Part shown: positions 13,196-26,311 of the stretch, piece by piece
Position numbering within the stretch: position 1 is the first letter of the stretch
Layout of the letters: each line of letters opens with the position of its first letter
Source of the DNA: Hevea brasiliensis
Taxonomy: Eukaryota > Streptophyta > Magnoliopsida > Malpighiales > Euphorbiaceae
Assembly: GCF_030052815.1 (NCBI RefSeq)
Contig: NC_079505.1
Span: 25,002,843-25,066,842, forward strand
DNA: 64,000 bases
Direction: 5' to 3'
Translations under genes and position numbers: made by a program
The notes under the pieces: generated by a model
What the model saw: only the letters and a program-made list of their open reading frames with translations
Told to the model about the DNA's origin: nothing
Database searches by the model: none

Positions 13196-14385
13196 ATGGA
13201 AGGAGGAGATCATTCCGAAGAACAATCTGTTGAGGCTGAGGTTCAAGGGGAAGCCCCAGCACTCCAGAACGTGAGTGGGTCAGCCACTCCAGCTCCTGCT
13301 CCAGCGCCGCAATTTCCTGCTCAATTTATGCAGCAGATGGCTGCATTCTTTCAGCAAATGGCGGGTAATGTGTCACCCCAAGCTCAGATGCCAATACCTG
13401 TAGCATAACCACAACCCTCAGCTCAGCAGTATGAAAAATTGATGAAATTTGGGGCCACTGAGTTTAAAGGCACTGTGGATCCACTGGAGCCAGAACAGTG
13501 GTTGGAAAGAATGGAACGAGTTTTCAGAAAGCTGCAGTGCACGGAAGAGCTGAAGTTTGAGTATTCTGTTTCCTTGTTGCAAGGGGATGCGTTTGAATGG
13601 TGGAAGACTATCCCCCACAGCCTGGTTGAGCCACCTGTGCTGACATGGACAGACTTTTTGAGGGAGTTCCGACAGAAATGGGTTCCCGATGCATATGTGG
13701 ACATGAAGTTGCAAGAATTTTTAAGTTTGAAACAAGGGAACCGAATCAGAGTGAGAATATGAGAGAGATTTCTCAAGGCTAAGCCACTATCTGGAAGCTT
13801 AGTCTCCACCCCAGAGATAGATGCAAGAGGTTTGAGTCCGGCAAAGGCAGAGTCCGAGAATGCAAGTTGTGGGTTTGGACATCAAAATTTTCTTGAATTG
13901 ATCTCACAAGCCTTGGAATTAGAAAGGATAGAATCTGAAGGCGGTGAAGAAGGGTTCACAAGAGAAAGAGAAGGTGAAAAGACTCTGGACAAACATCTGA
14001 AAGTGGTTCGCAAGAGGAAAGCAGTTTGGGGATCTAGCTTAGAGAGGCAGAGGCCGATTTTACGGCCAAAGACCACCTCGATGCAGTCGGTACCAACAAG
14101 CTTCTCGAGGATCTCTATTGGTCCGATTGTGAAACGTGTGGTAGAACTCATGGTGGGGTTTGTTTCAAGGCTCTGGTGCATGTTTTAATCGTGGAGGAAG
14201 CGGACATTTCGCTAAAGATTGCACTAGTCCGCACCGGTCTGGATCTTTTGCCACATCTGAAGGATCAACCCAAGTCTCTGCACCTAGAGGGTCACCGTCA
14301 GTTGCTAGAGGTAGAGGCAGAGGTAGGGGTCCTGGTAACACTCCTGGAAGTCAAAACATCATTAACGATCGGTATCGATGGCGCA
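13196..14385 (+). pseudogene. Element B gag, disrupted
   Basis: The ATG opens MEGGDHSEEQSVEAEVQGEA and stays open for 70 codons. A TAA then replaces the CAA codon present in A. The capsid core is open in the same frame from 13439 (FKGTVDPLEPEQWLERMERV). It fails near 13745, where the local sequence differs from A by several small insertions and deletions. The zinc knuckle survives in another frame but reads [14 protein letters not shown], so its second cysteine is Arg. An RG-rich tail follows ([12 protein letters not shown]). This is the same gene as the A copy, broken in different places. Confidence 0.83.
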
Positions 14386-17300
14386 CCAGTTAGAGTGTAT
14401 ACCATGCGTCAGAGGGAAGAGGCTGAAACATCAGATGTTGTAGCTGGTATTTTCTCTATCCTTGACCAAGATATGTATGTGTTATTTGATCCTGGCTCCA
14501 CACATTCGTATGTTAGTGCTAGTGTGATGTGTCCTACTGCTATTCAGTGTGTACCAATGGACTATGATGTGCTAGTAACTAGTCCATTAGGCCAGGAGGT
14601 CAGGGTAAATAGGCTATGTAGGGACTGTCCTTTGGTGATCCAAGGACACACTTTTCTATCTGACTTAATTGAAATGCCCTTCAGAGATTATGACATTATC
14701 TTGGGCATGGATTGGTTAGCCAGGCATCACGCCATGATTGACTGTAGACTGAAGACAGTCACTTTTGGCCTTCCTCAGTATGGTGATGTAGTAATACATG
14801 GGGAGAGACAGTTATTGCCTTCAAACATCATTTCAGCTGCACTGGCCAGGAAAATGATTAAAAAAGGGCGTGAGGTGTACTTGGCACATGTGATAGACAC
14901 CCAAGTGGGGAGTCCAGCACTGAAGGACATTCCTACTGTATGTGACTTTTCGGATGTGTTTCCTGATGAATTGCCAGGATTACCTCCAGAAAGAGAGGTG
15001 CAGTTTGAAATTGATGTTATGCCTGGTGTGGACCCAATCTCCATAACACCATACAGAATGGCACCTGCAGAATTGAAGGAGTTGAAAGTGCAATTGCAAG
15101 AATTGCTTGATAAGGGCTTTATCCGCCCTAGTGTGTCACCTTGGGGAGCGCCAGTATTGTTTGTAAAGAAAAAGGATGGCACTCTCCGGTTATGCATTGA
15201 CTATCGGCAGTTGAATAAGGTGACAATAAAGAACAGATATCCATTACCCCGTATTGATGACTTGTTTGATCAGTTGAGGGGTGCAGCTGTATTCTCCAAA
15301 ATTGACCTGAGATCAGGTTATTATCAGCTGAAAGTTCAAGAGCAGAGTATTTCAAAAACTGCCTTCAGAACCCGTTATGGCCATTATGAGTTCTTGGTCA
15401 TGCCATTCGGGTTAACTAATGCTCCTACGCTTATGGATCTGATGAACACTATCTTCAGACCATACCTCGACCAGTTTGTTGTGGTATTTATTGATGATAT
15501 ATTGGTCTATTCGAGGAATGCAGAAGAGCATGATAGACATCTGCGGATTGTACTGCAGACTTTGAGAGAGAAACAGCTATATGCCAAACTGTCGAAATGT
15601 GAATTTTGGTTGAACGAGATATCCTTTTTGGGGCACATAGTATTAGCAGAGGGTATTAAGGTAGATCCTAGCAAGATTGAAGCATCCTTGGTGAAAGCCA
15701 CCCGGAAATGTCACGCAGATTCGCGATTTTAAGGGTTAGCTGGATACTACCGTCGATTTGCGAAGGGATTCTCCATGTTGGCATCTCCATTGACCAAGCT
15801 ACTTAGAAAGGATGTGAAATTTCAGTGGACGAACAAATGCCAGCAAAGTTTTGATGAATTGAAGAGATATTTGACTGAGGCTCCAGTCCTGACTTTACCT
15901 ACATCGGGTAAAGAATATACAGTTTACAGCGATGCTTCTCACAACGGGTTAGGTTGTGTGTTGATGCAAGATCGAAATTTCATTGCCTATGCATCACGCC
16001 AGCTGAAACCGCATGAGAGGAATTATCCGACACATGATTTGGAGCTTGCAGCCATTGTGTTTGCTCTTAAGATCTGGAGACATTATTTGTATGGGGAGAA
16101 ATGTTACATCTACACAGATCATAAGAGTTTGAAGTATTTGGGCACCCAGAAAGAGTTGAATTTGAGACAAAGGAGAAGGTTAGAGTTGATAAAAGACTAT
16201 GATTGTCTGATAGACTATCAGCCAGGGAAAGCTAATGTGGTGGCTGACGCCCTAAGTCGCAAGACTATGGCAAGTCTACAAGTTACTCCTTTGTCTTTAG
16301 TACATGAGTTAAGGTCACTGCATGCCAGCTTAGAGATTAATGATGAGGGGCAGACAGCAGTTGCATGGCATGTACAGCCAATGTTGATTGATCAGATTAG
16401 AATGACTACTCAGAATGATCAAAAGTATCAGAAGCTGATGGAAGAAGTCCAGCAGGGTAAGAAACCAGAGTTCTCAATCAGAGATGATGGTTTACTGCTA
16501 CACCAGGGCAGAATGTGTGTTCCTAATGATGTTGATTTGAGGCAAATCATTTTGAAGGAAGCACATGAGTCTCCTTTTGCTATGCACCCGGGTGGTACAA
16601 AAATGTATAGAGGGCTAAAGGAGCATTACTGGTGGATGGGTATGAAGAGAGATGTGGCAGAGTTTGTGTCAAAATGCCTAACTTGTCAGCAAGTAAAGGC
16701 AGAGCATCAAGTACCAACTGGGTTGTTACATCCACTACCAGTGCCAGAATGGAAATGGGAGAGAATAACGATGGATTTTGTAATGGGACTTCCGAGGACA
16801 CAAAAGAGTCATGATGCAGTATGCGTCATTGTTGATGACCGACTAAGTTCGCTCATTTTCTGCCAAATCGAATGGACTACGATTTGGACAGTTGGCGGAT
16901 TGTACATCGATGAGATTGTGAGACGCATGGAGTGCCGGTATCTATCGTATCGACGAGCAGATCCTAGGTTCACTTCTAGATTCTCGGGTAGTCTTGAGAG
17001 AGCCCTAGGAACTAGATTAAACTTGATCGCATTCCACCCGCAGACGGATGGCGATGCGAGAGAGTAATTCAGATCTTGGAGGATATGCTACGGGCTTGTG
17101 TGATTGAGTTTGAGGGTAGTTGGGATACACACTTGCCTTTGATTGAGTTTGCTTATAACAACAGCTATCAATTAAGCATTGGGATGCCTCCATATGAAGC
17201 TTTGTATGGCAGAAAATGTAGAACCCCATTGTTTTGGGATGACGTGGGTGAAAGAAAAATGATTGGACCCGAAATTGTTCAACAGACTGAAGAGAAAATC

Positions 17301-17807
17301 AGGGTGATCAGGGGTCGACTTAAAACTGCATCAGACTGTCAAAAGTCCTATGTTGATTTGAAAAGAAGGGATATTGAGTATGCAGTGGGTGAGAAAGTTT
17401 TCCTCAAGGTTTCTCCTTGGAAGAGGATTATGAGATTCGATAGAAAGGGGAAACTAAGTCCTCGTTTCATTGGGCCATATGAGGTATTGGAAAGAGTCGG
17501 TCCTTTGGCATATCGGTTGGCACTACCTCCAGAGTTGGAAAAGATACATAATGTCTTCCATCTGTCTATGTTGAGGAGGTATCGATCAGACCCATCTCAT
17601 GTACTACCAGTAGAAGAAATAGAAGTGAATCCAAACCTCACATATGAAGAAGAACCCATCAAGATTCTGGCTTATGAGGTGAAGCAGCTACGGAACAAGC
17701 AGATACCATTGGTAAAAGTGCTGTGGAACCATCATTCATGCCAAGAAGCTACTTGGGAACGAGAGGAGGACATGAGGAGACAACATCCACAGCTGTTCAG
17801 AGATTGA
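14386..17807 (+). pseudogene. Element B pol with chromodomain, disrupted
   Basis: Protease and RT are open together to 15732. They include the protease site DPGSTHS, RT motifs [10 protein letters not shown] and FIDDILVYS, and [10 protein letters not shown] with one residue fewer than A. A frameshift after the RT ends that reading. RNase H and the integrase zinc finger (MHPGGTKMY...CLTCQQ) are open from 15775 to 17067. The integrase core between about 16840 and 17060 is garbled by small indels, so its second Asp and its Glu cannot be read in one frame. From 17076 the rest is open to the TGA at 17807: integrase C-terminus with the GPYEVLERVGPLAYRL (GPY/F) motif, then a chromodomain (ILAYEVKQLRN...VKVLWNHHS...ATWERE). 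The product would copy the RNA and insert the cDNA, with the chromodomain guiding it to chromatin. Confidence 0.87.
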
Positions 17808-17839
17808 TACCAGGTAAAATTTCGAGACGAAATTTACTT

Positions 17840-17853
17840 AAGGGGGGGAGAAT
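17840..17853 (+). other. Polypurine tract of element B
   Basis: AAGGGGGGGAGAAT lies directly upstream of LTR3, where plus-strand DNA synthesis would be primed. It confirms the + orientation and the LTR3 start. Confidence 0.85.
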
Positions 17854-20800
17854 TGTAACACCCCTATTGGTATAGCCTGGTATATTTCACTGTTCCGGTG
17901 ATCGGTGTCGGTCCGGACAATTAATGGGATTAGGGCCACACTTAAGACAACTTGAGAAGCCATAAACACAAATAATTAGTAATGTTTAATTAGTTAACTA
18001 TAAATAAGAAAAACAGAACATAAGAGGTTAAACGAGCCGAGAGTCACAGCGATGAGTGACCTCCTGAACGATCATGCGAAGTCATTTTAAACTCAAATTT
18101 CAACCGTAAAGTGACGCATGGTCCTTAGGACCCTTATGGACACGATGGAAAAGAAAATCACGAAAAGAACTGTTAAGTCGGTCAAATAATTAGGTCGAGG
18201 AACCGAAAGAAATATGGAATTATTTGCAAACGGGATGAACAGCGAGGCCAATTTGGTCAATTGACCCAGAGTGACTCGACCTAATCACAAATAAAATTGG
18301 AGAAAAGAAAATTTCAGAATCGAGAATTAAATTAAAGAACTAATAGAAAAAAATAAATAGAAAAAAAAAAAGAAGATGGAAAAGTCAAAGGTGATGACAT
18401 CATGCATGATGTCATAAAGGATTAATTAATTTATTTTATTAAATTGGGATTTTTGGTCTTCTAAAAGGGGATAATTACTAACAATTAAAAAGAAAAAAAT
18501 CACTTTCTTCCTCCACATGTCCAACCGTCCCTCTCTCTCACCATTTCTCTCAAAAATCCTCCATTGATGAATATTTGAAGCTCATAAAACCCTAAATTTT
18601 CTTCATAATTCCCATAATTCCCAACACCAAATCTTGATATTAGACCTTGGTTAAGAACTTAGAAGTAAAGAAAGGAAGAAAAAGTGAAGAGATTGAAGTT
18701 GGGAAAAGCTTCATCAAAGGTAAGTCTCCCTCTCCTAACTTAAATTAGTTTATACTTATGAAAATGATGTTGAGCAAGTGAAAATTAAATGAAAAAGGAA
18801 AGAAACATTGTGTTGAGGGAAAAAGGGAAATTCAGCCAACTTGATGGGGGTTAGGGTTTGATGGAATTGATAGAATTGAACATGTAATTGAGGTTTGATG
18901 CATTAGAATGAGTTTAAAAGCTTTAATTAGTTGAATGGTTAAGTTGAAATTCTTAAATGTGATTAATTGCAACAAAGTAGTGAGATTAGGGTTTTGAGGC
19001 AAATTTTGGAGAAATGCATAAATGATGACTTTGGTCTATTGTGAGATGAAAAATGGTCAATAATGACCAAAAGAGATGTGTGGAAATTGTGCGAATGAAA
19101 GTTAAATTCGTAGGTCAAATGGTCGTGCTGCTGGTAGCATGACCAAACCAACTTTGAAGGACCAAAACAGAAATTTTACAAGTCCAATTGATATGACACC
19201 AATTGGAGATGAAATTAGACATAAAATGACACAATTTTCATTAAGGAACCATGCCCAAAAAATGACCAAAACTTGGTGAACCAATTGACCAAAGTGAAAT
19301 GAGAGCAGTGCATCAGATTAAATCGACCAAATGAACAAGAATCGCTGTTCATTTGGTCATAATTCGAGCTAGACAGGTCAAATTGATCTGAAATTTTACC
19401 AGAAATTAGATACGATATAGATATAAAACTTTCATGAAGAACACCAACCCAAATTATGCCATTAACCCATTCAAATTATTGAGCAAAGTTGAGTTACTGT
19501 ACCTGCAAAACTGCAAGATTTCCATTTGAGCAGTAATGTTTGAATGGCTATAACTCTCTCTAGAAAACTCTGACTTAGGTGATTCTTAAACCGATGGAAA
19601 CCTAACACATAGTAGAACATTTCATATGAAGAAATTTAGACCAAATTATGAACTTAACTTGATCAAATTACTGAACAAAGCTGGATCAAAAACCTGCCAG
19701 AACCATAGTTGCAGTATGAGCGATTGCACGTGAACGAATCGTATTTTGGCTATAACTTGAGCTAAAAAACTCTGATTGGGGTGATCCAAAATTGAGAATA
19801 CACTTAAGACAATAAGGAATATTTTCTATGAAGGAAGTTTTGCCAAATTCTAACAGTAGATTGACCAATGGAACAGTGCAATTAGGGACACCAAAACTGA
19901 AAATTTGACAATTTTGCCTAAAGGACTTAAGCTTTGAGAAAATGACCAAAACCAACAAATTTAATAACCAAAATGTGGTATGTGGGTGAAGTTGGAGTTT
20001 CCATACCTATTAAGCTTTAGAAAGTTAACAAATTGACTTGAATAGTGTAGTGAATAGTAACCCAAAACACAAAAATTTCAAGAACGTCGAGTTTAGCACA
20101 ATAGAGCTAGTTAAAAGTGAAGTTAAATTTATTTTTGGATTTATGCTAAGTTATGATACTGAAACACTATGAAACTGTGTGTTTCAGCTGAAAAAGACTT
20201 GGAGACTCGGAGAGACTGAGTCAAGGCCTAGAGGCAACTCACGTCAGGTCTGTGCATAGTAATTTTTGTTTAAATATATGATTCTTGAAAATTTGATTTT
20301 TTTTTAGTTAATTATAAATTGTGTTGCCATTTATGATTGTGAATATGACTTTGAAATTTTACCAGATTTCTAATAAATTATTTGAATAAATTGTTTTGAA
20401 TTGACTTGGTGTTCACACTTAGCATGATAGTATCACATTATTCCTCATCTATTTATGGGGTTGAGATCGTTTATTTTCCTCCCTCTCTGGCTTGCCAGTT
20501 GAGGTTGAGATCGGATGAGTACTCATTAGCTGGCTAGCCACCTCCCTCATTGATTTCGATTAATGGGGTTGTAGATTGCTTTGTCGTGGTGTACAACACG
20601 GCATTGATTGGAAATTTTATGTCATGGCTTAAGTTATGTATGATTTTGGCAACACTGTGTTTATGAAATTATTTGACTAAATTGTGTTATTATGAGCTTT
20701 GATAATTTGAGAAATATTTAAATTGTGTTTCATCAATGAATGATTTATGTATTGCATTTCAAATTTTTATTGTGCACCACTGAGTATTTTTATACTCAGC

Positions 20801-21478
20801 GATAGCTTATTTTGCTATCGCAGATAAGAGTAAGGAGAAAGCAGCAGAGTGAGTTGCTATCGAATTGTGGACCACACTGATCATTTTGTACGGTATTATT
20901 TTATACCCTTGTAGTTAATTTTGATGTAAATATAGAAATGTTGTATGTATCAATGTAAAGTTGAGCAGTTGTAAAATAAATTATAATATTATTATTTTTT
21001 TGGATTTCCTTCTGTAAATCAATATTTGTACTTGTGAATTTCATACTTTATGCCTTGTGAATGAAGTTATTAAATATTTTGAGATGATAAATTTTGATTT
21101 GGATTGTGAAATTATTTTGAAGTGAACTGAATTGAATTGATTTGAGATTCATTGGAGGTTGGGAGTTGAGAAAATTATTGGAAGTGTTTTCTTTTTCAGG
21201 TATTTGAAGAACTATTTTCTCCAATTACAAACGGAACTCTGTCAAAATTTTTATAAAATTTGCGGCAAAATTAAAATGGACAAAAATTTTTACTAGTATT
21301 TAAACTTTGAATAAATGTTTTTAATTCCTACCAAAATGCTCACCACTTCCAAAATGTAAGAAAATTGTTTTAAAATCCCTTGTAGGGTACTTAATGAGTT
21401 ATCGGTAGGTGAAGTTCGGTAGTTCATTAAGTATTCTACGGGATCATGTTATGCCTTACAGAGGGGTAAGGTGTGACA
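17854..21478 (+). repeat. LTR3: hybrid 3' LTR (B-type start, A-type end)
   Basis: Starts TGTAACACCC and ends GTGTGACA, 3625 bp. Up to about 19868 it follows LTR2, including the block at 19441-19520 that LTR1 lacks. From about 19870 it follows LTR1: 'acagtgcaattaggg', the 'aaaggacttaagctt' variant and 'tttgtttaaatatatgatt' are all LTR1-type, and LTR2 differs at each. Patches around 18060-18280, 19300-19345 and 19725 show clustered small indels relative to LTR2. Confidence 0.85.
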
Positions 21479-23268
21479 TTAGGACTTATGTTTCTCTTGC
21501 AAATAGAATAATAATACTTTGCACAATAAATGGCACATGAGAGGGAATAATGTGAATTATAAATACTTAGTATGCAAAACACCTCTTGAATTGTGAATGA
21601 TAATTCACATAAATATAGTAATGAATAAATAAATCACATGAATGTGTGAATGGGATATTTGTTCCCATCATGAGAGAAAGGAAAAATGCTTTGAGTACAA
21701 ATGGTACATGAAATCAATTGATGTGAATTGTAATCAACATGAATGATACGATGTATGCATAAATTATGTAGAAATGTGATTTAGAAATTATGCTTCTAGA
21801 ATGGGATTAAAAATATTATAAAATATAAATGGAACATGTAATGAAATAATAAAACATATAACACTTAATGGTACTAATGTGCCCATGTATTGCCTAGACA
21901 CGTGTGTCAGATTGGATAGATTGGCATGCCAATAGGGGATTGATTTAGCAGTACTGTATAAGGCTTTATGCTCGTTATTAAAGCTTTATGTCCGCATTTA
22001 TGGCTTGTATGCCAGATTATATGTTACCATGGCTTCTTAGCCATATTGATTGCATACGTGGTTGACGTTATGCATCTCATGGTATGACGGCCCTAGGCAC
22101 CATGGTGTCCAATGCCAGCTATATCGATTGCATACGTGGTTGATGTTATGCGTCCCATGGTATGACTGCTTGAGGCACCATAGTGTCCAATGCCAGGGAC
22201 CCGTGTATCCAGTCTAGTCAGCCTGTCATAGGTTAATTGGGTAGTGAAATAAGTTAAGAATATTAGGAATTAAATAAATGAGTGAGAAAGATCTAAAATG
22301 AACTAGATTGGTTCTAAAAATTTATTTATTATGAAATGATCCAAAATATATAGAAAATGTTAAGTAAAGCAATGAAAAGGCTAGAAAAAAATAAGTATAA
22401 CTTAAATAATTATTACAAAGGCATCTTCCATAATAATATAAATATAAATTCAATATTTTATTAATTTTGTATATTGTATATTATTATTATAAACTTATGA
22501 AATAAGCGCTTCCAAAGAACAACAAAAATGACAAAAGATATTAAATGTTAAAAATTTCATATGAAATCAAAATAATTCTTGATTACACAAATTATGCTCT
22601 ATTTTTATCTTTATTTGTATATATTATTTTCTTGTTATATTATTGCACCACTAAGCAGAAATGTCTAGCGCGATGGATTGTTTCCTCACGTAGGTACTGA
22701 AGATAAAGCTCAGTAGACATTAGACTGGGATTTTGGAGTTCGGATCTGCAGAAGTGTCCAAGGTATCACCTCCTCAGCAGTGCATGTAGATAGGGCCCAT
22801 ACAGGTCATATTAATGTATTTTGTATGTTATTAATATTTATTATGTTGTAATGTAAATTATGAGATTGTATTTAATATATATATATGATGTAAATTAATA
22901 AAATTGGCTATTTCATATGTAATGAGGGTTGTAAGCTGTGATAAATAAAAATGGATGAAATTTTTGAAATTGTGATAGAAAACATGAATTGAAAATTATG
23001 AGATGATATTTGAAATTATGGAAATGATGATGTTGAAAAATGATAATTGGGATAATGAGTTGAAATTATTTGATTATGATGAATATGGATGAAATTATTA
23101 TTGAAAAATATTGTTGAAATTTTTAAACAGGTGAATAGTGAACACTCCATTAGTTTCTCCTTTGAATATAATTTATTTTAAAATATAACGAGATAAAAAT
23201 ATTGAAGGAATAAAGTAAGATAAGATAAGGTGCTTCGACACAAAATATGATATTCCTTGTCCGGCTAC
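21479..23268 (+). repeat. Remnant of another gypsy LTR (G1), target of the copia insertion
   Basis: No ORF is credible here. The sequence looks like the interior and end of a different long LTR. It ends 'cttgtccggctac', where the copia element begins. Its missing tail, ending GGTGTTACA, is found after the copia element at 50714-50740. A 78-bp unit is duplicated in tandem at 22043-22120 and 22121-22198. The lineage cannot be assigned, because no internal coding sequence belonging to it is present. Confidence 0.6.
22043..22198 (+). repeat. 78-bp tandem duplication
   Basis: Two adjacent units share 'gattgcatacgtggttga', 'catggtatgac' and 'gtgtccaatgcca' at the same spacing, with a few substitutions between them. 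Confidence 0.75.
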
Positions 23269-25272
23269 TGAAGGAGCGGAAGCATGAAAAACACAAGTTT
23301 AGATTATTGAATTCAAAAATTTTTCATCTAGGGTCACATGTATCATGCAAGATTCATTTTTATCTATTTGATTTCAATGATAAACAGCATATTAAAACTC
23401 TTTTAACATATTTTTGGATCTACATTTTCCATTTTAGATTTTAGAATTAACAGATTAATTCATTAGAACTCTAGATTAGATCAAGAATAAGTGCACTAAC
23501 CTTTTTGATGTACTGCAGTATGCTTGGCACCTTTGGGATGCGCCTAGGACACCAGATGTTGTCCCTCTAGCTTGTCCACTCCAAGATCACCAATGGCAGC
23601 TCCTTGAACAGCTTCTAATGCTTTTCCAATCAATTAGAAAAATAAGTTTTGCCTTTTGAGAGATTATAGACAGCCAAGGGTGGGGGCACCAAAGAGCGAA
23701 CAGTAGCTTGTTATTTTTTCTTTTCATAACAACACATTATATAGCTAGGTCACTACTTAAAACCCTTGCCACATGTCACCTTTTGATTAGCTCTAGGTTT
23801 AATTGACCCAATCACATTGTGCCAAGTGTCAAACCTATATTTAATCTTGACTTTGATCATCTTACATGGTTAAAAGACATATGACAAGCTTATGTGTAAT
23901 GCCATGTGTCTCATGGTGCCACTTGTCACCCTGTGAAATGATCAAAATACCCATGTGTCTTAATTTAGAGTTCTCAACCCAAAATAATTATTTCACTTCT
24001 TCTAATCAATTTATATCAAATATAAATCAATTAATTAATCTCTATTAATTAATTTCTCATATTTAAATTCATATTTAAACACTTTAAATATAAATTTAAC
24101 TTATACTATACATCCAATAACCTAGATTTGGTTTCAAGCCATGCTAGGGACTTTACAATCTAATTGCAAACCAAACCTATTTAATTAATCAATTAAAAAT
24201 TTTAATTAATTAATTAAATCATATTTAATTTGGTGATTACTTGTGTATGTGTGTGACTTACTAGGCTCATCACTAATTTGCAATGAGACATGATATCAAC
24301 TCTTAATATCATCAGAACTCTTTCTTACCTTAAATGATTTCTCTAAATCATTTTATGCAGCTCATAGACTATGGTTAACACCTAGCATAGCATGCCATAG
24401 CCACCCAATCAGTAATAAGGTTTACCTTAAATGAACCTATAATCATATGTTACCATGCACTAGAATCTCTCTGTTATAAAATCTCAATTCGAGCTGGAGT
24501 CATGGTTTATGTCAAACCCTATTTGCTATGAATATTATGTTCTCTTTTAATTCCAGTTCTTGATTAAAAAGATTTTCTCATCAGAAACTCTTTTCTGAAT
24601 AAATCAATCTGTCTTGGCCAAGAACTTGAAACATCAAGAACAATTAAATGAACATAGGATTTTATCTCTATTTACTTAGGGTAACAGATTCCATCTTGAT
24701 CAACACCTACCTCCATATATAACTAGTAGGAGCAAACACATGCCCATATACCCATACACAGTACAAGTATGAAAGCAGTATCAAACTCAAACCACCTATA
24801 TACAAGATAACTGTGCTATCTCAGGTCTAAAGATTATATGCACTGATATGATTTATGACAATGCATTGACAAGAGTAAACTCCATGTGCTTGTCATAAAT
24901 GTCACTGGTTCAGCCTACTTATCATGTATAAGTGCCTATTATATTTGTTATATGGCATGAGACTCACCATTCCATCTTATTTACATCTCATATAAATAAC
25001 TTGGGAACAAATATGATTACAATCTTTCTGGATAAGTCATGTCCTTATTGTGAAGTATCCTCGATTGTGAACCTATTTATGATACTTTGTGCCAGAAATA
25101 CTGTCACTCATATTCTTAACAACTTAAGAATAGAATTTCTAACAAAATATCAATGGACCTTTTCTATTACACATAAATATATTATGTAAACAGAAAAGTG
25201 AAAATGACTTTTATTAATAAAATATGTACAAGATACATACTAAATGATATGCTCTAAGGCATACTACTAATA
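23269..25272 (-). repeat. Left copia LTR
   Basis: On the + strand it runs from TGAAGGAGCG to ACTACTAATA. It is 2004 bp and matches the right copy at 48609-50708. It lacks about 95 bp that the right copy has near 49010-49120. The LTR terminus that reads TATTAG on the minus strand replaces a canonical TG in both copies. gctac follows directly at 25273. An 85-codon open frame on the + strand of both copies is not supported as a gene. Confidence 0.75.
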
Positions 25273-25877
25273 GCTACACTGTAGTTCGGGTAAGAGATGT
25301 TACACATGGCCTCTCCTGGGCCCTACAAACCAGGCAAAACTCACGTAATCAAAAAATTTAGTTATAGTCCTTAAAACTGATATTCTACAAAAAATCATTC
25401 AAACTAGCTCTAAAAATTCTAAAATTTTATCCCGCGGTCATTAACAATGCTATAAGGCCATTGCAAAATGAATTATAATTTTCTAGTCACCCACGAATAT
25501 TTTATGGATTTTTTTTCTAAACTCGGCACTAAGCAATTAAGGGAATTTAGAGTTCGGGTTTACCTATGCCAATTCTGACACTTGGCATGCATCTGGGGTG
25601 TATGAAAATGGTGGCAGGGACTATAATATCAGCCTGCTTCTGAGATGATTTCGGCAGCCTACCTGTCCAGTTTGAAAATGAAAATCCGGGTGCTGGTAGA
25701 ATTTCCGCGAAACGAAAGTACCTACGCGAAGCCCACAACACTAGGAGTTAGAATATAATTTTTGTTTAATTAAATAAGCTCATTAAAGGTTCAAAAAAAT
25801 ATTACAAAATTCATGGGACTCACTAGATTTTCGATGTCAAAAAATTTTGAAATTTATATCACCGCGAAGCTCTTACC
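25273..25877 (-). repeat. Second copy of target flank: G1 end plus reversed gypsy LTR piece
   Basis: The order is gctac, the G1 tail to TGTTACA at 25304, then 25305-25877. The last part matches 50741-51316, the 3' part of a minus-strand LTR. Homology with the right copy stops exactly at 25877 (51316 on the right), where copia coding sequence begins. Confidence 0.7.
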
Positions 25878-26311
25878 AATCTCGAATTTCATAGCATCAA
25901 TCCATTTTGAAGAGTCTATATCTGATATAGCTTCTTCATAGGTAAGTGGATCATCTCTATGATCAACTTCTTCATGAGTAGACAACTCTTGTTATTCTTC
26001 ATGAAGGAAACCATATCTCACTGGTGGGTGAGATACCCTGGTTGTTCTATGAGGAATAGCTGTAGATGTTTTATCAATAAGTGTAGGTTGACTCGATGGA
26101 TCTATATACATCTGATCTGTTGATTGGTTAGAATTTTCCAATTCCAACTCTATTTGCCTTCCTTTGCCTCCTTCTTGAACAAACTGTTGTTCAAGAAATG
26201 TGGCATCTCTACTTATCACAACCTTTTGTGATGTAGACAAATAAAAATAATATCCAAAACTATCTTTTGGATATCCAACAAATCGACCCTTTTTTTATCT
26301 GGTTTCCAATT
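25878..26311 (-). pseudogene. Copia pol fragment: integrase end to RT start
   Basis: On the minus strand it continues the integrase reading that stops at 45201, with KKGRFVGYPKDSFGYYFY, then the VVISRDATFLE block typical of the copia integrase-RT linker. An acidic, Ser/Thr-rich linker follows, with PHRTTRVSHPPVRYGF. The last readable part is YEEAISDIDSSKWIDAMKFE, the first residues of copia RT. A stop falls after FLHEE, and the reading ends at the rearrangement junction at 25877. It is the far half of the gene split by the Tat insertion. Confidence 0.8.

Larger units (their letters stand above)
9324..21478 (+). mobile_element. Element B: Tekay/Del-like Ty3/gypsy chromovirus nested in A
   Basis: It has two ~3.65-kb LTRs, a Met-tRNA primer site, gag, PR-RT-RH-INT, a chromodomain and a polypurine tract, all on the + strand in the order expected of a chromovirus. 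It begins TGTAACACCC directly after the integrase codons of element A. The five bases before it are ctacg. The five after it are ttagg, so the expected target duplication is absent. The hybrid nature of its right LTR explains this. The coding region carries several stops and frameshifts, so it is non-autonomous now. The chromodomain near the C-terminus is the feature that places it among chromoviruses. Confidence 0.85.

Noticed and set aside
24932..25189. 85-codon + strand frame in the left copia LTR, repeated at 50368-50625
   Set aside because: It begins at GTG, has no recognisable domain, and is shared only because the two LTRs are copies of each other.
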